From Chthoniobacter sp. (GTDB lineage: Bacteria; Verrucomicrobiota; Verrucomicrobiia; Chthoniobacterales; Chthoniobacteraceae), in the NCBI GenBank assembly GCA_021414005.1, contig JAIOPH010000001.1, positions 1 through 64,000 of the forward strand: a stretch of DNA of 64,000 nucleotides, written 5' to 3'. Position numbers and translations under genes: made by a program. A model generated the notes under the pieces. It was not told the DNA's origin and searched no databases. It saw only the letters and a program-made list of their open reading frames with translations. Shown here one piece after another: positions 39,601 to 48,143 of the stretch; position 1 is the stretch's first letter, and each line of letters begins with the position of its first letter.

Positions 39601-41770
39601 TGAAGTCTCCCAGATACATCCGGGCCATCCCATCCGGCTGTTTCAGCCCGACGGTGACCGCAGGGTAAAGCAGGTTCTTGTCGGCTGCTGCCGTGTTGGC
39701 AGCCATCGCCTGAAACAGGGTGTCGGCGAGATAGCCGTTCGAGATCTGGATGGGATCAGTCCACACGATGACATTCGGGTCGGTGGCATTGGCCGCAAAG
39801 GCCGTGAGCATCGGCGTCAATTGCGGACTGGCCGCCGAACCGAACTGCCGCAGCGCATTGGCGGCCTTCCCGCGCACCCAATAGTCCGAATCGGAAAGGC
39901 GGCGCCCCAAAGCCGGCAGGGCGGCGGTGGTCTTGCGGATGCCCAGCACTTCGCAAGCGCCCTGGCGCGCGTTCGCATCGGCACCCTCGGCCATGGTGAT
40001 CAGGTTGTTTTCGTCAGTTGCGGTCAGCGTGCGCGTCGCCAGTTCGGCGGCGGCATAGGCACGGACTGCGGGATCCCATTCGCCCAAGTCCGTCATCAAC
40101 CGGGACACGGGGTAATTGACCGTATCCTTGCAATCGAGTTTGTAAGTCGCGGCGGCAATGGCCTTGGCCACCTTGGCTGCGTCGAGAGTGTTGGCCGGGT
40201 TGGCGTTTCGTCCGGTGATGTAGAGCCGCTGCAAAGGCAACGCATAGGAAAGGATATACCAGGCCGTGGCATTCATGCCGCCATAGGACTGGCTGGCTCC
40301 CAGATAGGTTCCGCCCGAGGTCGTGCCCGCGCCGTATTGTTCGCCGCCGTCATAGACAAACGAGCCATCGGTGCGGCGTTCCAGATCAAGGTGCCAGCGC
40401 ACGTTGTTGAGATAGGCAGCCGCTGCTGCTGGTCCGCCCATATTTGCCCCCATGGCTCCCCATAGGTAACTGAAGCCCTGTCCCGTGTGACCGTATTCGC
40501 GTCCGGTGCATCCCGCCGTCGAGATGCGGGTGAAATATTCCGTCTCAAGTGGGCGATTGGCCTGCAAACCGAAGAGGACCGCGCACATCGGGTCTTTGCC
40601 ATTGGAGGCGTGGCCGTTGCTATACGGTTCGTGCTCGCCGTAGGGGATGGAGCCTTTGTTTACATACCAGCCGAAAAAATTTGAGCCGCGGGTGATCGCC
40701 GGGTCGATTTCCGGATCAATCGCCTGAAAGCCCGCCTGCAAGGCGATTTTTCCAAGAACGATGGCGATGTTTGCGGGGATGCCGGCGGAGTTCACCGGAC
40801 CATACCAGGAAATCGAGCCATGCAGGCTGCCATCGGCGTGCTGCTCGGCACCGCCGTGGCCGTAGGTGCCATACTTACTCTGGCCTTTGGCCAGGGCCAC
40901 GGTGTAGGCACTGATCCCCGGCAACACCTGGGCGTCGGGCGCACCATCGGCGACCGTGCGAAGGTAATACTCGCTGAGGAAAATGTTGATGTAGGCCCAG
41001 TTCCAAGTGTCGCAGCCGACGAGCGTAGAGGACGGCACCAGACTGCGGGCATAACTCTGCAAACGAGTTTGCACCGTGCCGTAGTTTGCATCCCCCGGAG
41101 CCACACCGGCCAAAAGGGCGAGACCATCCACCGCGCCACCCAAGTCCTTCGATAGGAAGGAAGAATTGGCGAGAAGCTGGCCGACAAAGTAAGTCCGCGC
41201 ATTGGCAAGAATCTGCGCGGATTTTGGACAGGAGTACGGTGCGGTGGCCGTGTAATCGCCCATGACCGTCATGGCGATGTTCACGTCGCTAGTCGTTCCG
41301 GCACGCCAGCGTTTGACCCGCAATGTTCCAGCCCCCGTCTTCTCAGCATCTCCTATGGCCGCCCCAAATGCCTTGCGGCAGTCACTGGTGAAAAGCGGTA
41401 CAACTCCGGCGCTCCCAGCCATGGCGCCGAGGATCACATCATCCACGGCCAGCACCGCGCTTCCCGGCGTGCTCGCTATGGTGACGAGAATCTGCCGACT
41501 CTGCGCGGTCTGCAGGCCATCGTTACCCATGTTGTTGCGGTCGATGTAAATCCAGCCGCGCAACCCGGTGGGCCCGAGATTGTAGCTTTCGCCGTAAAGC
41601 GGCGAGGCGTTCACGTCAGTTTTCAGCGTCGCAATCGCGCCGTTCGCGGTGAGATCGGGATTCGGCGAATAGGCTCGGGCAAAAGGCACGAAAACGAGCA
41701 GCAACGCGCAGAACCCGAGAACTCGGAGAAAAAAGGAGCGTTTCACCGAGGGAGGATGGTCGGGGTGCAT
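33695..41770 (-). CDS. Giant secreted protein: N-terminal DUF6288-like/HEAT-like region, tandem cadherin-like/Ig domains, two large beta-strand-repeat modules, FN3, Ca-binding C-terminal module
   Basis: 2691 aa; NPDLTANGAIATLKTDVNASPLYGESYNLGPTGLRGWIY; repeated GTAPNLTYTP..Y.G.DSFTFKVNDG; repeated TWTNIAPGNWS.G.NWTG; DPDGDGVSNVNEYLLGTDP. Confidence 0.83.
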   Translation of the reverse strand: MHPDHPPSVKRSFFLRVLGFCALLLVFVPFARAYSPNPDLTANGAIATLKTDVNASPLYGESYNLGPTGLRGWIYIDRNNMGNDGLQTAQSRQILVTIASTPGSAVLAVDDVILGAMAGSAGVVPLFTSDCRKAFGAAIGDAEKTGAGTLRVKRWRAGTTSDVNIAMTVMGDYTATAPYSCPKSAQILANARTYFVGQLLANSSFLSKDLGGAVDGLALLAGVAPGDANYGTVQTRLQSYARSLVPSSTLVGCDTWNWAYINIFLSEYYLRTVADGAPDAQVLPGISAYTVALAKGQSKYGTYGHGGAEQHADGSLHGSISWYGPVNSAGIPANIAIVLGKIALQAGFQAIDPEIDPAITRGSNFFGWYVNKGSIPYGEHEPYSNGHASNGKDPMCAVLFGLQANRPLETEYFTRISTAGCTGREYGHTGQGFSYLWGAMGANMGGPAAAAAYLNNVRWHLDLERRTDGSFVYDGGEQYGAGTTSGGTYLGASQSYGGMNATAWYILSYALPLQRLYITGRNANPANTLDAAKVAKAIAAATYKLDCKDTVNYPVSRLMTDLGEWDPAVRAYAAAELATRTLTATDENNLITMAEGADANARQGACEVLGIRKTTAALPALGRRLSDSDYWVRGKAANALRQFGSAASPQLTPMLTAFAANATDPNVIVWTDPIQISNGYLADTLFQAMAANTAAADKNLLYPAVTVGLKQPDGMARMYLGDFIKNRLTYADVQAVAPSIVDAVAERSPADRMFSDVIRYAGLQTLAKYKIEEGIPLALMVKEQTWHGDDWDPFDLLTNTYRGAARDALPTLYKWQAHIPQFAADYSIGGCCPARLQNITDKIASTIAAIENDTNPPTLNFFKTLSASAAPAAITLPTNSVVLTATLADLDAGVPNFVWTKVSGAGAVTFNPSGPTASATSTAIFDTPGTYVLRVQAVDRSILDYVIWITYSLGYFDFQTYNEILGAVSTTVTVTVGADANRAPVAQNQTLTTPLNTAKSVTLAATDPNGDAMTYSVVTAPAHGALSGTAPALLYTPTTGYTGADSFTFKANDGRADSAAGTVTIDVGTVGNRRPVAVSQSVTTPEETVRGIVIAGTDPDSDPLTYQIVSGPQHGTLSGTAPNLTYTSAPNYPASNNNGSDSITFTVSDGALTSAPATVSIIVTPINDAPQATAQSVNVSVNSVNAITLTASDPEGYGLLYSVLSNPTHGTLAGTAPNLTYTPASNYHGPDNFTFKVTDSEGVVSSAAVSITIINDPPVANAQSLELAPNIGQAITLTGSDNCNDPLTYVVVTQPANGVLSGTAPNLTYTPNVNFSGTDSFTFKVNDGTNDSPVATVVLNVVQWQTWTNIAPGNWSTGANWTGAAAPAAGGGSNALLAFNTTPYAAASVNDLAGTFQLNRWNFGTALPALTFSGNALSFVTNGATLPQVNQSSANGVTVSNSLALAVNTALGGSGSGALTLSGVISGAGGLVKTSSGTLTVSAANGYAGGTTVTAGTLNPHGNGTGSTRAFFGTGSVTMAGGTTLKPTDQSGQPVDMNHPFVLSDGVVSVPVPFGGGTDLRLRGVISGPGGLAVSGGTRWLALYGANTFSGGVSVGDGNLVQINTASALGTGTFSLGNSAGGSLVSLTSLTGVQVTNAIDLKFGGVLTVNTGSGGLNLSGAIQNTGGLTKTGGNTLTLAGTNTYTGSTTISGGTLAFSSAASLAQGSLVIASGAKAALNYTGTRRISALTLNGVAQPNGIYSVANAATYFSGTGTVTVAPATTTALALTGGATPSSQGSPLTFTATVAGTTPTGNVSFYAGASLIGTSALNGSFQASVTTSSLAVGTYNITAQYAGNTNNGASTSPAVVVQVAGAVPVPAAPTNLAAVAGNHLTGLTWTAASGATSYIVKRSLTSGGPYVAVGFTSLTSFGDTPLVNGTPYYYVVSATNGAGESANSTQVGATPVNQTPVAGAQNVVTAQNMALAITLAATDADGDPLTYAIVASPLHGTLSGPVPNVTYTPAANYSGSDSFTFKVNDGTIDSPAATVSVNVVGLTTWTNIAPGNWSSGVNWTGSVAPPAGGATYGLLSFNTSPYATASVNDLAGTFQLNRVNFGSALPTMTVSGNALSFETNVNAPPQINQNGANAITVSNNIALAANTTVGGTGVGALSLSGVITGIGSLTQANTGILTIGGSGTNTFSGGAIVNVGTLVLNLSRLNLGAGAVTLAGGTTFYTTNFEGNTSGGAIGNTFNLGSGTVTMRTVKDIWITGPVTGSGILQIQGSGRTPGVMLSGAKTFSGGVKLSPTNGGTPTVTIDDNGSLGTGPLRTELTAASVSAGNLRTVANLTAAPGVANTVDLAPGCRLVVDTGSFGLLLSGPVINTGNLIKIGTGTLTLSGANTYTGTTTVSAGTLAFSSTASVGQGALLLTSGAKAALNFSGTRQVASLSLGGTAQANGSYGSTASSAIFKNDTYFSGTGTVTVGPLPAATTTTLALTGGVTPSPLGSALTFRATVTGSAPTGNVSFYDGVTLIGTGTLNGSFQASVTTSSLTVGSHNITAQYAGNVTNAASTSAVMVIPVVESIAQWRPAHFTAGEITAGLAADGVDPDGDGVSNVNEYLLGTDPRSADQPLLTITRNGGNCVLSFVARTATGGGYAGLTRKYDLIYTTDLKTPASWGGVGGYTGIVGAGQSVSATLPIAAPDKSYRLKVWLE

Positions 41771-41889
41771 TGGGTGGAAAAGGACAGCGGGGCAAGGTGT
41801 TCCGCAAGAATTAAAAATTTTCTATCAGGGAGCAAACCTCCCGACCCCGCTCGGTCAAGACAGGGCACCCCCCACTGTGAAATTGGCGC

Positions 41890-43062
41890 CTACCCCGCCG
41901 CGATATTCCGCAGCACCGCGCACAACCCAGCGATCTGCCGCGGCGTGTGCCGGGCGGAAAGCGTGACCCGCAGCCGCGCGGCATCGCGCGCCACGGTGGG
42001 GAAGCGAATCGCGGGCACGAGGTAGCCTTTGTCCGCCAGCAGTTGCGACGCCTCCAGCGCGGCCTCCGCCGCCCCCACGATGACCGGCACGATGGCGCTC
42101 TGCACTTTTTTCTCGCCGGAAAAAAGGGGCGGCATCTCCGCGGCGAACTGCGCCAGATTCTGCCGCAGCGCCTGCCGCCGCTTTTCGCCTGCGCTCGAAA
42201 GCATCCACTCCACCGCCGCGCACCCGGCCGCGGCCACGGCCGGCGACGGTGCGGTTGAGTAGATGAAGCTCCGCGCGCGGTTCACCAGCAGCTCGATCAG
42301 CCGCCGCCCGCCGCACACGTATCCGCCGCTCACCCCAAGCGCCTTGCTCAGCGTGCCCATGTGAATGTCCACCGCCCCCGCCAGCCCGAGCTGATCAGCA
42401 AGCCCGCGACCGTGCGTGCCGATCACGCCGACCGCGTGCGCCTCGTCGAGCAGTAGCAGCGCCCCGAAGCGCCGCTTTAGCTCCACGATTTCCGCCAGAA
42501 GCGCCCAATCGCCATCCATGCTGAAAACCGATTCCGTGACCACCACCACGCGCGCCTCCGGAAAATTCTCCCGCGCCCACTTCAGATGGCTCTCCAGCTT
42601 GCCCATGTGGTTGTGCGGGAAAACGCGGACGTGCGCCCCGCTCAGCCGCGCGCCGTCGATCAGGCACGCGTGCGCGAGTTTGTCCAAAATGATCACGTCA
42701 TCCTTCCGGCACAACGCGCCGAGCGTGCCGAGCGCCGTGGCGTAGCCGCTGGAAAAAGTCAGCGCCGCCTCCGTGCGCTTGAACTCCGCCAGCTTCTCCT
42801 CCAGCCGCACATGCGGCGAGAGCGTCCCGCAGACCAGCCGGCTCGCGCCCGACCCAACGCCGTATTGATCAATTGCCGCCTTGGCCGCCTCGCGCAGCAC
42901 CGGCTCCGTGGCCAGGCCGAGGTAGTCGTTCGACGAGAAATTGCTCAGCCTTTTCCCGGCCAACTCCACCGTTGGCTGCTGCGGCGAATCCATCTCGCGC
43001 AACGACCGCAGCAACGAAAGCGCGCGCAGCTCGGCGAGTTCGGAGGCGATCGTTTGGGACAC
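41890..43062 (-). CDS. bioF: 8-amino-7-oxononanoate synthase-like PLP enzyme (alpha-oxoamine synthase)
   Basis: NFSSNDYLGLATEPVLREAAKAAIDQYGVGSGASRLVCGTLSPHVRLE; LLLDEAHAVGVIGTHGRG; MGTLSKALGVSGGYVCG. The gene start is one of two ATGs near 43062-43080. Confidence 0.82.
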   Translation of the reverse strand: MSQTIASELAELRALSLLRSLREMDSPQQPTVELAGKRLSNFSSNDYLGLATEPVLREAAKAAIDQYGVGSGASRLVCGTLSPHVRLEEKLAEFKRTEAALTFSSGYATALGTLGALCRKDDVIILDKLAHACLIDGARLSGAHVRVFPHNHMGKLESHLKWARENFPEARVVVVTESVFSMDGDWALLAEIVELKRRFGALLLLDEAHAVGVIGTHGRGLADQLGLAGAVDIHMGTLSKALGVSGGYVCGGRRLIELLVNRARSFIYSTAPSPAVAAAGCAAVEWMLSSAGEKRRQALRQNLAQFAAEMPPLFSGEKKVQSAIVPVIVGAAEAALEASQLLADKGYLVPAIRFPTVARDAARLRVTLSARHTPRQIAGLCAVLRNIAAG

Positions 43063-43172
43063 GGGCATCGGTGTAAGCACAACCGCCGTAGCGCGAAAGT
43101 CTTATTCCCGCAGCTGGCTCACGTTCGAGAATTTGCTCTACAAACGTCCTTCGCGCCCCCCACCGACCCAGC

Positions 43173-43892
43173 CTAACCCTTCGCCACTTTCGCGAAGCGC
43201 TCGCTGACAAAGTCCCAGTTCACCACGCTCTGGAAGGCCTTGATGTAATCGGCGCGGCGATTCTGATACTTGAGGTAGTAGGCGTGCTCCCACACGTCGA
43301 GACCGAGGAGCGGGGTGCCGCCCGTACTGAGCGGGCTGTCCTGATTCGGCGTGGATTCGATGACGAGCTTCCCGCCTTTCCACACGAGCCAGGCCCAGCC
43401 GCTGCCAAAGACCTTCGTGGCTGCAGTGCCGAGGTCGTCCTGAAACTTCGCGAAGCTGCCAAACGCGGCATCCAGCGCCTTCGCCAACTCGCCAACGGGC
43501 TTGCCTTTTTCGCTTTTTTTCAGCGTCTGCCAAAATAGCGAGTGGTTGGCGTGGCCGCCGCCCTGATTGCGGATGTCCTTGCGCACGGCCTCGGGCACGG
43601 TGTCGAGTTTGGCGAGGATCTCCTCGATCGGCTTGCTCTCCAAGCCGGGCGCAGCGGCGATGGCCTGGTTGAGTTTGCTGACGTAGGCGGCGTGATGTTT
43701 GTCGTGATGAATCTTCATCGTCTCGGCGTCGATGTGTGGCTCCAGCGCGTCGTAGTCATAGCCGAGCGGCGGGAGTTTGAAGACGGCGGGCACCTCGGCG
43801 GCGGGAGCCTGCGCGTGGAGGAAGCGGGAGCCGAGGGTGAGGGCTCCCGTGGTGAGGGCGATGGTCTTGAGGGCGTTGCGGCGAGTGTTCAT
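43173..43892 (-). CDS. Fe/Mn superoxide dismutase with Tat-like export signal
   Basis: MNTRRNALKTIALTTGALTLGSRFLHA; HHDKHHAAYVSKLN; GGGHANHSLFW; LLGLDVWEHAYYLKYQNRRADYI. Confidence 0.94.
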   Translation of the reverse strand: MNTRRNALKTIALTTGALTLGSRFLHAQAPAAEVPAVFKLPPLGYDYDALEPHIDAETMKIHHDKHHAAYVSKLNQAIAAAPGLESKPIEEILAKLDTVPEAVRKDIRNQGGGHANHSLFWQTLKKSEKGKPVGELAKALDAAFGSFAKFQDDLGTAATKVFGSGWAWLVWKGGKLVIESTPNQDSPLSTGGTPLLGLDVWEHAYYLKYQNRRADYIKAFQSVVNWDFVSERFAKVAKG

Positions 43893-43918
43893 TGGGCGTG
43901 GGTGGTTCTGCGGATTCG

Positions 43919-44605
43919 TTACGGAGTCTGAAAGAGGATGTCCTTGAATTCCACGAGCATCGGCGGTCCGGCGTGGATTTGCAGGGCGAGCAAACCCTCC
44001 ATCGCGCGACCTTTCGGGTCGTTATCGGTGACTTCGACGGTTTTGATGCCGTTGAGGAAATGTTCCAGATGGTTGCCCTTCGCCACGATCAGGTAGTCGT
44101 TCCACTCCTTCGGCTTGTAGTAACCGCGGGCGATCAACTCCTTTCGCTCAGCCAGTTGACCGGCAAGGCGTGGCTTGCCGTCGGTGCCGATCTCCACTTT
44201 CTGGCCGATCAGCGCGAGTGATTTGCGCCCGCGCTCTTCATACAAAAAGCCGCTCTTTCCCGCCGCATTGTCGATCTCCGCCTGATAGCCGCTCACGACC
44301 CATTTTCCGAGGTCGCTCGCCCGGTATTGCACGCCCGAGTTGCCGTTGCGGATGCGGAATTTCAGCTTGAGCTGGAAGTCCTTCAGCGTCCCGCCGCGCC
44401 AGAGCAGGAAGGTGTTGCCCATGGTCAGCTTATCCAGCGTGGTTTCGCCACGGAGCACGCCGTCGCGCACGGACCAAAAGCGCGGGTCGCCGTCCCAGCC
44501 TGCCAAATCGCGGCCGTTGAAGATCGGCTTGAACTCAGCCTCCGCGGCCTGCAGCGCGGACGCGAGGAGCGCGGCGCAGAGGCTGGAAAGGAGGACGCGA
44601 AACAT
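43919..44605 (-). CDS. DUF1080 (3-keto-disaccharide hydrolase-like) secreted protein
   Basis: FKPIFNGRDLAGWDGDPRFWSVRDGVLRGETT; NSGVQYRASDLGKWVVSGYQAEID. Confidence 0.9.
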   Translation of the reverse strand: MFRVLLSSLCAALLASALQAAEAEFKPIFNGRDLAGWDGDPRFWSVRDGVLRGETTLDKLTMGNTFLLWRGGTLKDFQLKLKFRIRNGNSGVQYRASDLGKWVVSGYQAEIDNAAGKSGFLYEERGRKSLALIGQKVEIGTDGKPRLAGQLAERKELIARGYYKPKEWNDYLIVAKGNHLEHFLNGIKTVEVTDNDPKGRAMEGLLALQIHAGPPMLVEFKDILFQTP

Positions 44606-44635
44606 GGCGGAGTGGATCGTTGCTGCGCTGCTCCC

Positions 44636-46048
<1,413 letters not shown>

Positions 46049-46099
46049 GCGCGCAGCTTGCACAAAGGGAGCGCGCGATGGGAAGCGCGATGTAGCGCG

Positions 46100-46561
46100 T
46101 CAGTCCCGCGGACTCGCGGCGCGCGAGCGAGGACGCGGGCGGTAGTGATATGTCGCGCGGGTCAGCGGATAACTCAGATGGTTCTCCACGAGCAGCGGAT
46201 TCAGCAACCGTCCCACAGCCTGGCGCGTGGCGAAATCCTCCGTCTCGAGGGCGCGTGAGTAGCGGGTGTCCCGGCAGCCGAACAGCAGCTTGAGCAGCAG
46301 ATAGCTCATCGCGGGATTGTCGTCGTCGTCCTCGAAGACCGTCTGCGCCCGGACGAAATAGCGATGCAGCGACGGGCGCTCCCCGCGATACGCGCGGGCC
46401 AGCCGGCCATTCGGATATTTCTTCAGCGTCGCGCCCAATTCCTCGCGGACCTCATTGGGAAACACGCCGCCCTTTTCGCGGCTGCGAAACTCCAGCGGAT
46501 GCGCCCGGCCCGCCAGCAGCAGCAGCAGCCACAGCGCGGAGAGCCACAGCAGGGATTTCAT
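46100..46561 (-). CDS. Secreted hypothetical protein
   Basis: MKSLLWLSALWLLLLLAGRAHP leader; operon-like spacing with the next gene. Confidence 0.6.
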   Translation of the reverse strand: MKSLLWLSALWLLLLLAGRAHPLEFRSREKGGVFPNEVREELGATLKKYPNGRLARAYRGERPSLHRYFVRAQTVFEDDDDNPAMSYLLLKLLFGCRDTRYSRALETEDFATRQAVGRLLNPLLVENHLSYPLTRATYHYRPRPRSRAASPRD

Positions 46562-46569
46562 CGCCCGGT

Positions 46570-47205
46570 CTAGTGCCGTCCGTTGCCGTTCCGATGATGC
46601 CCGTTCTTCCCGTTCGCTCCAGCGTGCTTTGGCGCGCTGCCATTGGCCGTCTTGTAGAATTTCGTGACAAACATCGGCGGGAGATTTTGCAGGCAATACT
46701 CCGACTCCACACGCGGGAAGTGCCGGCAGTGGCCCACGAGTTCATTCGTCACCTGGTAAATGATGAAGGCAGCGCTGTCCTCGGGCGCGAGGGAGTCGTA
46801 GGTATGGCGCAGCAGTTCGCGCTTTTTGGCCGGCTCCAAAATACTGAACGGAATCCCCGACACGATGTAGTCGCAGTGCGTGTGCCCGCGCTGCGCCAGC
46901 TCGGCGGCCAGAGTGGCGCAGTCGGCATTCAGGACGGTAACGCGGCGGTCAGGGCGAAACTGCTCCTCGAGATGCTGCGCGAGTTCCGGATCCAGTTCGA
47001 AAAGGATAAGGTGCGAATCGGGATGCATGCGGCGCACGATCTCGCGCGTGTGGCAGCCTTCACCCGGCCCATACTCCACGATCACCCGCGGCTGGCTAAG
47101 GTCCATCTTGTCCGCCACGCGCCGGATCAGCGTACGTGAACTCGGGATGATCGAGGCCACCTGAAAAGGCCGCTGGAGGAATCGCTTAAGGAAGATTGCA
47201 CTCAT
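46570..47205 (-). CDS. SAM-dependent methyltransferase (phospholipid N-methyltransferase / rRNA dimethylase-like)
   Basis: FLKRFLQRPFQVASIIPSSRTLIRRVADKMDLSQPRVIVEYGPGEGCHTREIVRRMHPDSHLILFELDP; YIVSGIPFS. Confidence 0.82.
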   Translation of the reverse strand: MSAIFLKRFLQRPFQVASIIPSSRTLIRRVADKMDLSQPRVIVEYGPGEGCHTREIVRRMHPDSHLILFELDPELAQHLEEQFRPDRRVTVLNADCATLAAELAQRGHTHCDYIVSGIPFSILEPAKKRELLRHTYDSLAPEDSAAFIIYQVTNELVGHCRHFPRVESEYCLQNLPPMFVTKFYKTANGSAPKHAGANGKNGHHRNGNGRH

Positions 47206-47296
47206 GAAGATGGTAGGTTCCGCGGGGAATAGGCGCGTAGGTTTAACGGCCCGCCACAAGCATGTCCAGCATCCCGGAAGGCACCAGCGACAGAAC

Positions 47297-48088
47297 TCAA
47301 CTCGTGGGGTTGGCCGGCAATTTAAGAGCGATTCGGGCGGATGCCTTTTCCTTCTCGTCATCGGCCTCCACGGCGGGAAGCGCGAGGACGGTCTGCCATT
47401 CCTTCGCGGCGAGGTCGGACTGACCCATGATCTTGTAAAGGCGCGCGAGTTCCGCGCGGTGCAAAATGCGGCGTGGTGCCAGCTCGGCCGCCTTTTTCAA
47501 ACAGCGCTCCGCATCCTCATTGCTCGCTGTCGGCACCCCACCATACACGACATTGGCCAACACTTTGAGCACGCCGTTGACGTTCGCCATCCCCGCGTGC
47601 CAGCGACCGAGAATGGACCAAGCGAAGTCGTTCGTCGGATCGAGTTCGAGGGATTTCTCGGTCTCCTCCTTGATGATTTTCGAGTATTCGAGCTTCGTTT
47701 TGTTCGCCACAAAATCGGTCAGCTTGCCGTAGCCCACGGCCACGGCGAGGTGCGCTTTGGCGGACTTCGCATCAAGGGCCAAGGCCCGCTGGGCATAGTC
47801 GAGCGACTGCTGGGCACACTGCTTCGCGGCGTCCGAGGGCTTTGTCACATCCACGAGATCGGCATACTGCTGGGCGATGCGGATGAGGATGCCGACGTTC
47901 TTCGGATCAAGCGCCTCGGCAGCGCGAAAATCCTTTAGCGCGGCGTGAGTATGCCCCCTTTTCTCTTCCGCGTCGCCGCGTGCAACGAGGCCCGCGATTT
48001 TCGACTCGTCGGCAAACGCGCTGCCACAGAGCAGGAGCGCGATCAGGAAATAAACTCTCGCTCGGAAATTCGTTATTTTGATCATCAT
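47297..48088 (-). CDS. Secreted TPR-like protein
   Basis: Signal peptide IKITNFRARVYFLIALLLCGSAFA; ALKDFRAAEALDPKNVGILIRIAQQYADL; ALALDAKSAKAHLAVAVGYGKL. Confidence 0.75.
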   Translation of the reverse strand: MMIKITNFRARVYFLIALLLCGSAFADESKIAGLVARGDAEEKRGHTHAALKDFRAAEALDPKNVGILIRIAQQYADLVDVTKPSDAAKQCAQQSLDYAQRALALDAKSAKAHLAVAVGYGKLTDFVANKTKLEYSKIIKEETEKSLELDPTNDFAWSILGRWHAGMANVNGVLKVLANVVYGGVPTASNEDAERCLKKAAELAPRRILHRAELARLYKIMGQSDLAAKEWQTVLALPAVEADDEKEKASARIALKLPANPTS

Positions 48089-48143
48089 CGGACTCTCTAT
48101 CCCTCTGGGTCGCAGCAAAATTTGAAGAACTACTTAGCGAACA

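Noticed and set aside
34064-40465. Series of plus-strand ORFs (e.g. 36155-37519, 37952-39196, 39260-40465)
   Set aside because: Antisense to the 2691-aa giant; composition mirrors the repeat codons.
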